This document shows, piece after piece, positions 41,495 to 50,803 of a stretch of DNA of 64,000 bases. The notes below the pieces were generated by a model that saw only the letters and a program-made list of their open reading frames with translations, was not told where the DNA came from and ran no database searches. Numbering within the stretch: the first letter of the stretch is position 1; each line of letters opens with the position of its first letter. The DNA comes from Streptomyces xanthophaeus (GTDB lineage Bacteria > Actinomycetota > Actinomycetes > Streptomycetales > Streptomycetaceae). Position numbers and translations under genes: made by a program. The DNA lies in assembly GCF_000725805.1 (NCBI RefSeq), contig NZ_JOFT01000014.1, forward strand, positions 62,001 through 126,000, given 5' to 3'.

Positions 41495-44331
41495 TCTCCT
41501 GGTACCACTCCTGGATCGCGGCCATCCGCATCGCCCGCCGCGATGCCTGGCGCGCCAAGGGCCGCAGCATCCTCGTCCTCGCCATGATCGCCCTGCCGAT
41601 CGTCGGGGTGAGCGCCGCCGACCTCACCATGCGCAGCGCCGAGCTCTCCGTCGGAGAGGACATGGAGCGCCGCCTCGGCGCCGCCGACGCCGAACTCAGC
41701 CTGTCCCAGCTGAACAGCCCGATCTACCAGAGCCCCGACGGCAGCAACTGGGCTCCGGTCGGCGGCTACGAGAACTACGAGAGGCCCGCCAAGGAGGAGA
41801 CCGCGCCGGGCCTCTCCCAGGCAGTGCCGGCGGGCGTGCAGACGCTGAAGGACAGCACCGGCCAGGCCAAGGTGCGCACCAAGCACGGGCTGCTCCAGGC
41901 CTCCCTGCGCGAGATCGACACGCACAGCCCGCTGGTGAAGGGCCGGTTCACGCTCCAGCGGGGCCGGCTGCCCGAGGCGGCGGGGGAGGTCATCGCCACC
42001 GAGGCCTTCCTGAAGGACTCCGGCTTCTACGTCGGATCCCAGGTCACCCCGCGGGGCGCGGACACCTCGTACCTGATCGTGGGCGCCTACGAGCTGCCGA
42101 ACGCGTTGAAGGAAGTACAGGTCATCGCCCCGCCCGGGACCCTGCTCGCGCCGCTCGACAAGGCCCTGCGCGCCGCCGACGCACCCGGTGTGGGGGCCGA
42201 GGACAAGTACCTCGTGCAGGTCGGCGGCGATGGTTTCACGTGGAACATGGTCAAGGAGGCCAACGCCAAGGGCGTCCTGGTCATCTCCCGGGCGGTCGCC
42301 CTGAACAAGCCCGCCGACTCCGAGGTGCCGCTGTTCGCACAGGAGAAGGGGCAGTTCGGCCCGCAGGCGGGCCAGGCCGTCGAGATGGCGATCCTCGCCA
42401 CCGTGGTCGGTCTCGCCATGCTGGAGATCTGCCTGCTCGCCGGACCCGCCTTCGCGGTCGGTGCCCGTCGTTCGCGCCGCCAGCTCGGACTCGTCGGCGC
42501 CAACGGCGGTGACCGGCGGCACATCCGGGCCATCGTGCTCTCCGGGGGCCTGGTCATCGGCGCCGCGGCCGCCGTGGTCGGCACCGTCATCGGCATCGCG
42601 CTCACGCTCGCCGTGCGGCCGCTGCTGGAGGAGTTCCTCGGGCTGCGCTGGGGCGGGTTCGAGATCCGGCCGCTGGAACTGGCGGCCATCGCCCTGCTCG
42701 CCGTCGTGACCGGGCTGCTGGCCGCCATCGCCCCCGCCGTCACCGCTTCGCGGCAGACCGTACTGGCCTCGCTCACCGGCCGCCGCGGTGTACGCCGCGC
42801 CAACCGGGTGCTGCCCCTCATCGGCCTGTCCGCCGTCGCCGCCGGCGTCGCCCTCGCCCTGTACGGGACCGTGTCCGAGACGGCCAGCCTGGTCGTCGCG
42901 GGCGGCAGCGCCATCGCCGAACTCGGCGTCGTCGCCCTCACTCCGGCCCTGGTCGGCCTGTTCGGGCGGATCGGGCGCTGGATGCCGCTGTCGCCGCGGC
43001 TCGCGCTGCGCGACGCCGTGCGCAACCGGGGGCGTACGGCACCCGCCGTGGCCGCCGTCCTCGCCGCCGTCGCGGGCACCGTGGCCGTCGCGACGTACCA
43101 GAACAGCAAGGAGGTCCAGGCCCGGCACGAGTACGTCGCCGCCCTGCCGAGCCTGCACGGGATGGTGTCGGTCGACGACAACAGCGCCTACAAGGAGGTG
43201 CCTGCCGTACGCGAGGCCCTGTCGAAGGAGTTCTCGCCGTCGGTGCGCGCCGACGTGGACCGGCTCGTGGTCGGCAAGGCGGGCTGCGAGCCGTACTCCT
43301 CCGATGCGGGCTGCGGGCGCGCCGAGCTCATCACGCCCAAGGAGCAGCGCTGCCCGCTCCACGATTCGCCGGGCGGAACCTCCGACTTCACGCCCGAGGA
43401 GGCCAAGAAGCTGCGCAACGACTGGCGGTGCGAGAACAGCCGGCGCTTCTCGGAGAACGCCGTGGTCGTCTCCGACGAGAAGCTGCTGACCGCGCTGGCC
43501 GTCACCGACCCGGGCGCCGTCTCCTCGCTGAAGGCGGGCAAGGCCGTCTCCTTCGTCCGGCAGAACGTGAAGGACGACAAGGTCACCATCCGGATCATCA
43601 CGGACGTCGACGCGGCCGACTCCGCACGGAACAAGGGTGAGGAGGCACCCGGCGAGGACAAGGTGCTGCCCGTCCACCAGGTGCCCGAGGGCGTCGAGGG
43701 CTGGGGCGTCGAACTGATCCTGCCGCCCACGGCCGCCAAGTCCGCCGGGCTGACGACGGCCGGGATCGGTTCGTACTTCGTGCTCGACGGGTCTGCGTCG
43801 AGCAAGCAGCGCCAGCAACTGGACGGCGCCCTCGACCGGATGGGCGTGGACGCGGCCATCCGGATCGAGGAGGGCTACCAGGGCGACAACAGCATCGAGA
43901 TGCTGGCCCTGACCCTCTTCGCGGGGCTGGTCACCATCGGTGCGGCGGGCATCGCCACCGGCCTCGCCCAGGCCGACGCCGAGGCCGACCTGAAGACGCT
44001 GGCCGCGGTCGGCGCGCCGCCGCGGGTCCGGCGCACGCTGAGCGGTTTCCAGTGCGGGGTGATCGCCCTGATGGGCGTGGTCCTGGGCTCGGCGGCGGGC
44101 ATCCTGCCCGCGGTCGGACTCCGGCTCGCCGAGGTCCGCGAGACGAAGCGGTTCCTCGAACGCGGCATCCAGATGGGGTACGAGTCCGCGGACACCGTGG
44201 TCTACGTGCCGATCGCGGTGCCGTGGGCGACCCTCGCCGGACTGCTGGTCGCCGTGCCCCTGGGTGCGGCGCTGCTGGCCGCCCTGGTCACCCGGTCCAG
44301 CGGGGCGCTGGCGCGGCGGGCGGCCGGTTAG
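41491..44331 (+). CDS. FtsX-like ABC transporter permease
   Basis: A 946-residue permease of the FtsX/MacB type. It has an N-terminal helix (SILVLAMIALPIVGVSAADLT), a first extracytoplasmic domain (about 50-290), a group of helices (about 295-460), a second large outer domain (about 540-790, with four Cys residues near 595-660) and a final helix group (about 800-940). This double-FtsX arrangement is common in Streptomyces exporters. GTG 41491 overlaps the ATPase stop (GTGA). A degenerate parS-like sequence lies inside the gene at 42233-42246. The PadR gene heads the operon; substrate unknown, with antibiotic or peptide stress response a possibility. Confidence 0.92.
42233..42246. other. Degenerate parS-like site
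   Basis: GTTTCACGTGGAAC matches the Streptomyces parS consensus GTTTCACGTGAAAC at 13 of 14 positions, and lies inside the permease gene. It is 5 kb from the perfect site at 47260. ParB binding is plausible but unproven. Confidence 0.45.
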
Positions 44332-44436
44332 CCGGCCTCGTCCGGACGGGCCCATGCTGGTGCCCCCGTACAGGGTGGATCACGCCTGTGCGGGGGCACA
44401 CCGTGTGAGTACGAAGGTGTGCGAGACAATGGCGGC

Positions 44437-44973
44437 ATGGAGATGCCGAGGAGTGAACGGTCGCAGGACAGCCCCCCGAACGTCCTGATCGTGGGACAGG
44501 ACGGGACGGCGGTCGGCGGCGCCGATGACGAGTCGCGCGAGGTCCCGGTGACGGAGATGGTCGAACAGCCTGCCAAGGTCATGCGGATCGGCAGCATGAT
44601 CAAGCAACTCCTGGAAGAGGTACGTGCCGCGCCTCTCGACGAGGCGAGCCGGGTCCGGCTCAAGGACATCCACGCCGCGTCGGTGAAGGAGCTGGAGGAC
44701 GGCCTCGCCCCCGAGCTCGTGGAGGAACTGGAGCGCCTGTCCCTCCCGTTCACCGAGGAGGCCATCCCCTCCGAGGCGGAACTGCGCATCGCCCAGGCGC
44801 AGTTGGTGGGCTGGCTGGAAGGCCTCTTCCACGGCATCCAGACGGCCCTGTTCGCGCAGCAGATGGCGGCGCGGGCCCAGTTGGAACAGATGCGCCGCGC
44901 GCTCCCGCCCGGCGCTTCCCACGAGGACGAGGACGGCGGGCACGGGGCGATCCGCTCGGGCCCCTACCTCTAG
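44437..44973 (+). CDS. bpa: Bacterial proteasome activator
   Basis: A 178-residue DUF2587 protein, homologous to mycobacterial Bpa/PafE, an ATP-independent ring activator that opens the 20S proteasome gate. The helical core runs about 50-150 (MRIGSMIKQLLEEVRAAPLDEASR, VGWLEGLFHGIQTALFAQQMAAR). The C-terminus ends in GPYL, the position of the GQYL motif that docks in the proteasome alpha-ring; Gln is replaced by Pro here. I chose ATG 44437 (MEMPRSERSQ), preceded by GACAAT at leaderless spacing; GTG 44419 is in frame. Proteasome genes are not in the window. Confidence 0.92.
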   Translation: MEMPRSERSQDSPPNVLIVGQDGTAVGGADDESREVPVTEMVEQPAKVMRIGSMIKQLLEEVRAAPLDEASRVRLKDIHAASVKELEDGLAPELVEELERLSLPFTEEAIPSEAELRIAQAQLVGWLEGLFHGIQTALFAQQMAARAQLEQMRRALPPGASHEDEDGGHGAIRSGPYL

Positions 44974-44995
44974 CCTCCGGCGGACGGCGATGCCC

Positions 44996-45018
44996 GCGGG
45001 CCCGGTCTCCGGGCCCGC
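44996..45018 (+). terminator. Terminator after bpa
   Basis: GCGGGCCCGG at 44996-45005 and CCGGGCCCGC at 45009-45018 form a 10-bp stem with a 3-nt loop, 23 bp after the stop codon. Two direct copies of GGGCCCGCACTCCG (45011 and 45031) follow. Confidence 0.6.
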
Positions 45019-45098
45019 ACTCCGTGCAGCGGGCCCGCACTCCGCCTGCGGGCGGGGCCCGGGACGGACGCGGCTCCCCGCAACGGTCATGACCCCGC

Positions 45099-45104
45099 CA
45101 TACT
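45099..45104 (+). promoter_or_regulatory. -10 element, leaderless mobA-like gene
   Basis: CATACT ends 7 nt before the ATG at 45112. No Shine-Dalgarno sequence is present. Confidence 0.4.
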
Positions 45105-45111
45105 CTGGGGC

Positions 45112-45978
45112 ATGAGCTACGACGCCATCGTGCTGGCGGGCGGCGCCGCGCGCCGCCTCGACGGGGCGGACAAACCCGCCCTGCGGGTCGGCGGCCGGGC
45201 CCTTCTCGACCGGGTCCTCGACGCCTGCGCGGACGCCCGCACGACCGTCGTGGTCGGCGGCCGGCGGCCCACCGCCCGCCCGGTGCAGTGGGCCCGCGAG
45301 GACCCGCCCGGCACGGGCCCCCTCGCCGCGCTGGACGCCGGGCTGCGCCGGACCACGGCCGAGCTGGTCCTGGTCCTCTCCGCGGACCTGCCCTTCCTGG
45401 ACCGGGACACCGTACGGGCCCTGCTGGACGGAGCCGAAGACGGCGACGGCGCCCTGTTGCGGGACCCCGGCGGGCGGGACCAGCCCCTGGTCGCCGCCTA
45501 CCGGGCCGAGCCGCTGCGCCGGGAGATCGCCCTCCTCGCCACCGAGCACGGCAGCCTCGGCGGACTCCCCCTGCGGGCCCTCACCGCCGAGCTCGCCCTG
45601 TCCCGGGTGGCCGGCACTGCGCCACTCGCCTCGTTCGACTGCGACACCTGGGACGACCTTGCCACCGCCCGCGCCCGGATCAGGGAGCATGGAACCGTGC
45701 TGGACCAATGGATCACCGCCGTCAAGGCCGAGCTGGACATCGACCTCCCCGTCGACACCAAGACCCTGCTCGACCTCGCCCGTGACGCCGCCCACGGCGT
45801 CGCCCGGCCCGCCGCCCCCCTGACCACCTTCCTGGTCGGCTACGCGGCGGCCCGGGCCGAAGCCGCCGGCGCCGACCCCGCCGAAGCCGTCGCCGAGGCC
45901 TCCCGCAAGGCCGCCGACCTGGCGCTGCGCTGGGCCGCCGAGGCGGAGGCCGACGCCCGACAGAACGGCTCCGGATGA
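45112..45978 (+). CDS. MobA-like molybdenum cofactor guanylyltransferase with C-terminal DUF6457-type domain
   Basis: A 288-residue protein with two parts. Residues 1-195 are a nucleotidyltransferase of the MobA type: IVLAGGAARRLDGADKPALRV is the GTP-binding loop and VLVLSADLPFL the Mg-binding Asp. MobA attaches GMP to molybdopterin to make the dinucleotide cofactor. Residues 200-285 are a small helical domain (LDQWITAVKAELDIDLPVDTKTLLDLARDAAHGV) that elsewhere is found alone, DUF6457-like from memory. The next gene, moeA, overlaps the stop by 4 nt (ATGA), so the two form a molybdenum cofactor operon. ATG 45112 follows CATACT at leaderless spacing. Confidence 0.88.
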   Translation: MSYDAIVLAGGAARRLDGADKPALRVGGRALLDRVLDACADARTTVVVGGRRPTARPVQWAREDPPGTGPLAALDAGLRRTTAELVLVLSADLPFLDRDTVRALLDGAEDGDGALLRDPGGRDQPLVAAYRAEPLRREIALLATEHGSLGGLPLRALTAELALSRVAGTAPLASFDCDTWDDLATARARIREHGTVLDQWITAVKAELDIDLPVDTKTLLDLARDAAHGVARPAAPLTTFLVGYAAARAEAAGADPAEAVAEASRKAADLALRWAAEAEADARQNGSG

Positions 45979-47270
45979 CCCCCACCGACGCCGACCACGC
46001 CCTGGACCAGGCCCTGGCCCTGGTCAGCCGGGCCCCCGCGGGCGGCGGCGGCCCGGGCGGCCACCGCGCCGCGCCCTGGCCACGGGCCCGCGAGAGCGCC
46101 GCACAGGCCGGGGCCGGGGTGAAGGCCCGTAGCCACCGGGTCCCGCTCGCGGACGCCCTCGGAGAGGTCCTGGACGCCCCCCTGGAGGCGCTCACCGACC
46201 TGCCCTCCTTCGACACCTCCGCCATGGACGGCTGGGCGGTCGCCGGCCCGGGCCCCTGGAGCGTCCGCGGCGGCGAGGGAGTCCTCGCCGGCTACGGCGC
46301 CCCCGACCCGCTCGCGGACGGCGAGGCCGTACGGATCGCCACCGGCGCCCGGATCCCCGCCGACACCACCGCCGTGATCCGCAGCGAGCACTGCCACGAG
46401 GGCGGGGCCCAGCTCTTCGCCGACCGGCCCGTCCAGACCGGTCAGGACATCCGCCCGCGCGGCCAGGAATGCCGCTCCGGCGATTCCCTGCTGCCCGCCG
46501 GCTCCCTGGTCACCCCCGCCGTCCTCGGCCTCGCCGCGGCCGCCGGGTACGACGAACTGAGCACCCGGCCCCGCCCCCGCGTGGAGATCGTCGTGCTCGG
46601 CGACGAACTGCTCACCGAGGGCCGCCCGCACGACGGGCTGATCCGGGACGCCCTGAGCCCCATGCTCGGCCCCTGGCTCGCCCGGATCGGCGCCGAAGTC
46701 ATCGCCACCCGCCGGCTCGGCGACGACCCGGCGGGAGCCGAGGCCCTGCTGGAGGCCGTCACCGGCTCCGCCGCGGACGTGGTCATCACCACCGGCGGCA
46801 CCGCCTCCGGTCCCGTGGACCACGTCCACCCCGTACTGGCCAAGGCAGGCGCCGAGCTGCTGGTCGACGGGGTGGCGGTGCGTCCCGGACATCCGATGCT
46901 GCTGGCCCGCATCGGCGGCCGCGCGGACGGGAAGCACCTGGTCGGGCTGCCGGGGAACCCCCTGGCCGCCGTCTCCGGGCTGCTCACCCTCGCCGAACCG
47001 CTGCTGCGCGCCCTCGCCGGGCGCCGGCCCCGCCCGCGCTACACGGCGCCGGTCCAGGGCGACGTGCCCGGCCACCCGCACGACACCCGGCTGGTCCCGG
47101 TCGTACTGACCGACGAGCACGCGGTGCCGCTGCGCTACCACGGTCCCGCGATGCTGCGCGGGGTGGCGGCCGCCGATGCGCTGGCCGTCGTACCCCCGCG
47201 CGGGGCGCGGTCCGGTCAGGACCTGGAGATCCTCGATCTCCCATGGGCTTCGGGGGGATGTTTCACGTGA
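45975..47270 (+). CDS. moeA: Molybdopterin molybdotransferase
   Basis: A 431-residue MoeA that inserts molybdate into adenylylated molybdopterin. Visible elements: N-terminal LADALGEVLDAPLEALTDLPSFDTSAMDGWAV, ATGARIPADTTAVIR with the active-site region, then the MPT-binding MoCF domain VEIVVLGDELLTEG, DVVITTGGTASGPVDHV and GLPGNPLAAVSG. Residues 20-50 hold a Gly/Ala/Arg-rich insert not usual in E. coli MoeA. It is coupled to the mobA-like gene upstream and its TGA stop overlaps the GTG of the potassium channel gene. That junction is a perfect parS site. The molybdoenzymes served are not in the window. Confidence 0.95.
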   Translation: MTPTDADHALDQALALVSRAPAGGGGPGGHRAAPWPRARESAAQAGAGVKARSHRVPLADALGEVLDAPLEALTDLPSFDTSAMDGWAVAGPGPWSVRGGEGVLAGYGAPDPLADGEAVRIATGARIPADTTAVIRSEHCHEGGAQLFADRPVQTGQDIRPRGQECRSGDSLLPAGSLVTPAVLGLAAAAGYDELSTRPRPRVEIVVLGDELLTEGRPHDGLIRDALSPMLGPWLARIGAEVIATRRLGDDPAGAEALLEAVTGSAADVVITTGGTASGPVDHVHPVLAKAGAELLVDGVAVRPGHPMLLARIGGRADGKHLVGLPGNPLAAVSGLLTLAEPLLRALAGRRPRPRYTAPVQGDVPGHPHDTRLVPVVLTDEHAVPLRYHGPAMLRGVAAADALAVVPPRGARSGQDLEILDLPWASGGCFT

Positions 47271-47273
47271 AAC
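47260..47273. other. parS site (ParB-binding, perfect 14-bp palindrome)
   Basis: GTTTCACGTGAAAC is the exact Streptomyces parS consensus, bound by ParB to build the segregation complex around the origin-proximal chromosome. It covers the last codons of moeA and the GTG start of the channel gene. Bound ParB could affect translation or transcription at this junction, but its main role is partitioning. Confidence 0.88.
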
Positions 47274-48358
47274 TTCACGGCCAGGACGCAATGGCCCGCG
47301 CCGCCGACGAGAAACTCGTCTCGCGGCGCATCAAACTGCCCAAACGGATCGTCGAGAGGCCGCTCGCGCAGGTCAGCAAACGCCTGCTGATGGCCCTGTT
47401 CGTGCTGTGGCTGACGGTCATGATCGTCTGGCTGGACCGCGGCGGCTACCACGACAACGCCAACGGCTCGGTCGATTTCCTCGACTGCGTCTACTACGCC
47501 ACGGTGACCCTCTCGACGACGGGCTACGGCGACATCGTCCCGTACAGCGACAGCGCGCGGCTGATGAACATCCTGCTGATCACCCCGCTGCGCGTGCTGT
47601 TCCTGATCATCCTGGTCGGCACCACCCTGGAAGTCCTCACGGAACGGACGAGGGAAGAATGGCGGCTGAACCGCTGGAGGAAGAACTTGCGTGAGCACAC
47701 GGTCGTCGTCGGCTTCGGTACCAAGGGCCGCTCGGCCCTGCAGACGCTGCTGGCGACCGGCCTGCAGAAGGAGCAGGTCGTCATCGTCGACCCCAGCGCC
47801 AAGGTCATCGACATGGCCAATGCGGAGGGGTTCACCGGGGTGGTCGGCGACGCCACCCGCTCCGACGTACTGCTGCGGGCCGAACTGCAGAAGGCCCGGC
47901 AGATCGTCATCGCCACGCAGCGGGACGACACCGCGGTGCTGGTCACCCTGACGGCGCGCCAGCTCAACCGCGGAGCGAAGATCGTCGCCGCGGTCCGCGA
48001 GGAGGAGAACGCCCCGCTGCTGCGCCAGTCGGGCGCGGACGCGGTCATCACGAGCGCGAGCGCGGCCGGACGCCTGCTGGGCCTGTCGGTCCTCAGCCCG
48101 AGCGCGGGCACCGTCATGGAGGACCTGATCCAGCAGGGCAGCGGTCTCGACCTCATCGAACGGCCCGTCACCCGGGCCGAGGCCGGCAAGTCGGTGCGGG
48201 AGACGGGCGACCTGGTGGTGAGCGTGCTGCGCGGGCACCGGCTCCTGCCGTACGACGACCCGCACGCCAGCCCGCTCCAGCTGACGGACCGTGTGATCAC
48301 CATCGTGCGGGCGGCTCCGCCGCACTCGCCGCCGGTCACCCTGGGCCCCGCCGAATAG
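47267..48358 (+). CDS. Potassium channel with RCK/TrkA-N domain
   Basis: A 363-residue two-transmembrane K+ channel. It has a first helix (about 35-55, LMALFVLWLTVMIVWL), the selectivity filter TTGYGD in the pore loop, a second helix (NILLITPLRVLFLIILVG) and a cytoplasmic RCK domain (about 145-280) with the Rossmann pattern HTVVVGFGTKGRSALQTLL and VVGDATRSDVL, followed by a TrkA-C-like end. It gates K+ by nucleotide or ion binding to the RCK ring. GTG 47267 has GGGGGG about 8 nt upstream and begins MKLHGQDAMAR; ATG 47258 and 47243 are less well placed. The moeA stop overlaps this GTG. Confidence 0.92.
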   Translation: MKLHGQDAMARAADEKLVSRRIKLPKRIVERPLAQVSKRLLMALFVLWLTVMIVWLDRGGYHDNANGSVDFLDCVYYATVTLSTTGYGDIVPYSDSARLMNILLITPLRVLFLIILVGTTLEVLTERTREEWRLNRWRKNLREHTVVVGFGTKGRSALQTLLATGLQKEQVVIVDPSAKVIDMANAEGFTGVVGDATRSDVLLRAELQKARQIVIATQRDDTAVLVTLTARQLNRGAKIVAAVREEENAPLLRQSGADAVITSASAAGRLLGLSVLSPSAGTVMEDLIQQGSGLDLIERPVTRAEAGKSVRETGDLVVSVLRGHRLLPYDDPHASPLQLTDRVITIVRAAPPHSPPVTLGPAE

Positions 48359-48390
48359 CAGGCGTGCTGTGTCCCCGAGGCCTCTTCGCG

Positions 48391-48396
48391 TAGCCT
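48391..48396 (+). promoter_or_regulatory. -10 element, leaderless quinone oxidoreductase gene
   Basis: TAGCCT ends 7 nt before the ATG at 48404. Confidence 0.45.
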
Positions 48397-48403
48397 CCGG
48401 GCC

Positions 48404-49381
48404 ATGAAGGCGATCACCATCGAGCAGCCAGGCGGCCCCGAGGCCCTCGTCTGGACCGACGCACCCGATCCGGTGGCGGGCGAGGGCGAGGTCCTCGTCG
48501 AGGTGGCGGCGAGCGCCGTGAACCGCGCCGACGTCCTCCAGCGGCAGGGGTTCTACGACCCGCCGCCCGGCGCCTCGCCCCACCCCGGCCTGGAGTGTTC
48601 GGGCCGGATCACCGCGATCGGCCCGGGCGTGGCCGGCTGGTCGGTGGGCGACGAGGTGTGCGCACTGCTGGCCGGAGGCGGGTACGCGCAGCGGGTGGCC
48701 GTCCCCTCGGGGCAGCTGCTCCCCGTCCCGGCGGGGCTGGACCTGGTCACGGCGGCCGCGCTGCCCGAGGTCGTCGCCACCGTGTGGTCGAACGTGTTCA
48801 TGGTGGCCGGACTGCGGCCCGGTGAAACCCTGCTGGTGCACGGCGGATCCAGCGGTATCGGGACGATGGCGGTCCAGCTGGCGAAGGCCGTGGGCGCGAC
48901 CGTCGCGGTGACGGCGGGCGGCCCGGAGAAGCTGGCCCGGTGCAAGGAGCTGGGCGCCGACATCCTGATCGACTACCGCGAGCAGGACTTCGTCGCGGAG
49001 CTGCGGGCGGCGACGGGCGGCGCCGGCGCGGACGTGATCCTGGACATCATGGGGGCGAAGTACCTCGCCCGGAACCTCGACGCCCTGGCCGTGAACGGCC
49101 GGCTCGCGGTCATCGGCCTGCAGGGCGGGGTCAAGGCCGAACTGAACCTCGGCGCCCTGCTGGCCAAGCGGGCCGCGATCACCGCGACCTCCCTGCGGGC
49201 GCGGCCGCTGGACGAGAAGGCGGCCATCATCGCGGCGGTGCGCGAACACGTGTGGCCGCTGGTGGAGACGGGCCGGGTGCGCCCGGTGGTGCACGCCACC
49301 TTCCCGATGGCGGAGGCCGCCGAGGCCCACCGGGTGCTGGAGTCCAGCGCCCACGTGGGCAAGCTGCTCCTCACGGCCTGA
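48404..49381 (+). CDS. NAD(P)H-quinone oxidoreductase (zeta-crystallin/PIG3 type)
   Basis: A 325-residue medium-chain reductase without structural zinc. It has the family start MKAITIEQPGGPEALVW, a GroES-like domain (about 1-125, GFYDPPPGASPHPGLECSG), and a Rossmann NADPH site (HGGSSGIGTMAVQLAKAVGATV, about 146-167) with a basic/polar lining (ALGADILIDYREQDFV-like). It reduces quinones by one or two electrons as in PIG3. TAGCCT 7 nt before the ATG indicates a leaderless mRNA. Convergent with the second bkd operon, with a GC-rich hairpin between. Confidence 0.95.
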   Translation: MKAITIEQPGGPEALVWTDAPDPVAGEGEVLVEVAASAVNRADVLQRQGFYDPPPGASPHPGLECSGRITAIGPGVAGWSVGDEVCALLAGGGYAQRVAVPSGQLLPVPAGLDLVTAAALPEVVATVWSNVFMVAGLRPGETLLVHGGSSGIGTMAVQLAKAVGATVAVTAGGPEKLARCKELGADILIDYREQDFVAELRAATGGAGADVILDIMGAKYLARNLDALAVNGRLAVIGLQGGVKAELNLGALLAKRAAITATSLRARPLDEKAAIIAAVREHVWPLVETGRVRPVVHATFPMAEAAEAHRVLESSAHVGKLLLTA

Positions 49382-49388
49382 GCGGACG

Positions 49389-49442
49389 CGGGCGGGCCGG
49401 GGGCTGCCTCCGCTCTGCGCAGGACGCGCCCCGGCCCGCCCG
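49389..49442. terminator. Terminator between quinone oxidoreductase and second bkd operon
   Basis: CGGGCGGGCCGGGG at 49389-49402 and CCCCGGCCCGCCCG at 49429-49442 form 14-bp arms across a 26-nt loop between convergent genes. Confidence 0.6.
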
Positions 49443-49459
49443 GCGCCGGCGCCGTACGG

Positions 49460-50803
49460 CTACAGGCTGCGCAGCAGCACCGCGGGGGATTCGACGCAGT
49501 CGGCCACGTAGCGCAGGAAGCCGCCCGCCGTCCCGCCGTCGCACACCCGGTGGTCGAAGGTCAGCGACAGCTGGACGACCTTGCGGACCGCCAGCTCGCC
49601 CTCGTGCACCCACGGCTTGGGGACGATCCGCCCCACGCCGAGCATGGCCGCCTCCGGGTGGTTGATGATCGGCGTGGACCCGTCGACCCCGAACACCCCG
49701 TAGTTGTTCAGGGTGAACGTGCCGCCCGTCAGATCGGCGGGCGTCAGCTTCCCCGTCCGCGCCAGCTCGGTCAGGCGGGCGAACTCCGCCGACAGGGACT
49801 CGGGGCTGCGGTGCTGGGCGTCCCGGACCACCGGGACCATCAGGCCCCGCTCGGTCTGCGCGGCGAAGCCGAGGTGGACGGCCGGGAGCCGGACGATCTC
49901 GTTCGCCTCCAGGTCCACCGTGGAGTTGAGCTCCGGGTAGCGGGCGAGGGCGGCCGTGCAGATCCGCGCCAGCAGGGCGAGCACGGAGATCTTGGGTCCG
50001 TCCACGGCGTTCATGGCGGCCCGGGCCGCCATCAGCTCCGTGGCGTCCGCGTCGACCCAGCAGGTGGCGTCGGGGATCTCCCGGCGGCTGCGCGAGAGCT
50101 TGTCGGCGACCAGCCCGCGCAGACCCTTGAGCGGGATCCGCTCGCCCTGCGCGGCCGCCGTCGGCGCCGCCGCGGCGGCGACGGCCGGGGCCGGCTCGGG
50201 TGCGCGCAGCGCGGCCAGCGCCGCCTCGACGTCCGCCCGCAGGATCAGCCCGTCGGGGCCGGAACCGGTGAGCGCGCGCAGGTCGACCCCGCCGTCCTTG
50301 GCCAGCTTGCGCACCAGCGGCGAGATCACCGGCACCGGCCCGGAGGGAGCCGGTGCCGCCACGGGGACCGCCGGAGCCACCGGAGCCACCGGAGCGGCGA
50401 CGGCGGGCGCCGACACCGCGGCGGTGACGGGTCGCACCCGTCGCCGACGCGCCGGGCGCGAGTGGTCCTCGCCGTAACCGATCAGGGGCCGGGGTACGTT
50501 GCCGGCGCCCTCGGCCTCGGCCGCCTGGGCGGCCGGAGCCTCGGCGGGAAGCGACGACGCCCCCACCGCCACGGTGATCAGCGGTGCTCCGACGGGCAGT
50601 TCCGTGCCCTCCTCCCCGAACCGGGCGGTGACGACACCGCCGTAGGGGCACGGCACCTCCACCATCGCCTTGGCCGTCTCGACCTCGACCACCGGCTGGT
50701 CGATGGCGACGACATCGCCCACCGCCACGAGCCAGCGGACGATCTCGGCCTCGGTCAGGCCCTCCCCGAGATCGGGAAGCTTGAATTCCATTACCTGCGG
50801 CAT
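49460..50803 (-). CDS. bkdC: Branched-chain 2-oxoacid dehydrogenase E2, second paralogue
   Basis: A 447-residue dihydrolipoyl acyltransferase. Lipoyl domain with K45 in EVETAKAMVEV, Ala/Pro linker, binding domain for E1/E3 (about 162-195, VRKLAKDGGVDLRALTGSGPDG) and catalytic domain with H418 and D422 in DHRVCDGG. The ATG at 50803 shares its A with the E1-beta stop (TGATG), so translation is coupled. Shorter than the paralogue at 30.5 kb (487 residues), mainly in the linker. Last gene of the operon; no E3 follows. The symbol follows the S. avermitilis bkdABC scheme and is tentative. Confidence 0.93.
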   Translation of the reverse strand: MPQVMEFKLPDLGEGLTEAEIVRWLVAVGDVVAIDQPVVEVETAKAMVEVPCPYGGVVTARFGEEGTELPVGAPLITVAVGASSLPAEAPAAQAAEAEGAGNVPRPLIGYGEDHSRPARRRRVRPVTAAVSAPAVAAPVAPVAPAVPVAAPAPSGPVPVISPLVRKLAKDGGVDLRALTGSGPDGLILRADVEAALAALRAPEPAPAVAAAAAPTAAAQGERIPLKGLRGLVADKLSRSRREIPDATCWVDADATELMAARAAMNAVDGPKISVLALLARICTAALARYPELNSTVDLEANEIVRLPAVHLGFAAQTERGLMVPVVRDAQHRSPESLSAEFARLTELARTGKLTPADLTGGTFTLNNYGVFGVDGSTPIINHPEAAMLGVGRIVPKPWVHEGELAVRKVVQLSLTFDHRVCDGGTAGGFLRYVADCVESPAVLLRSL

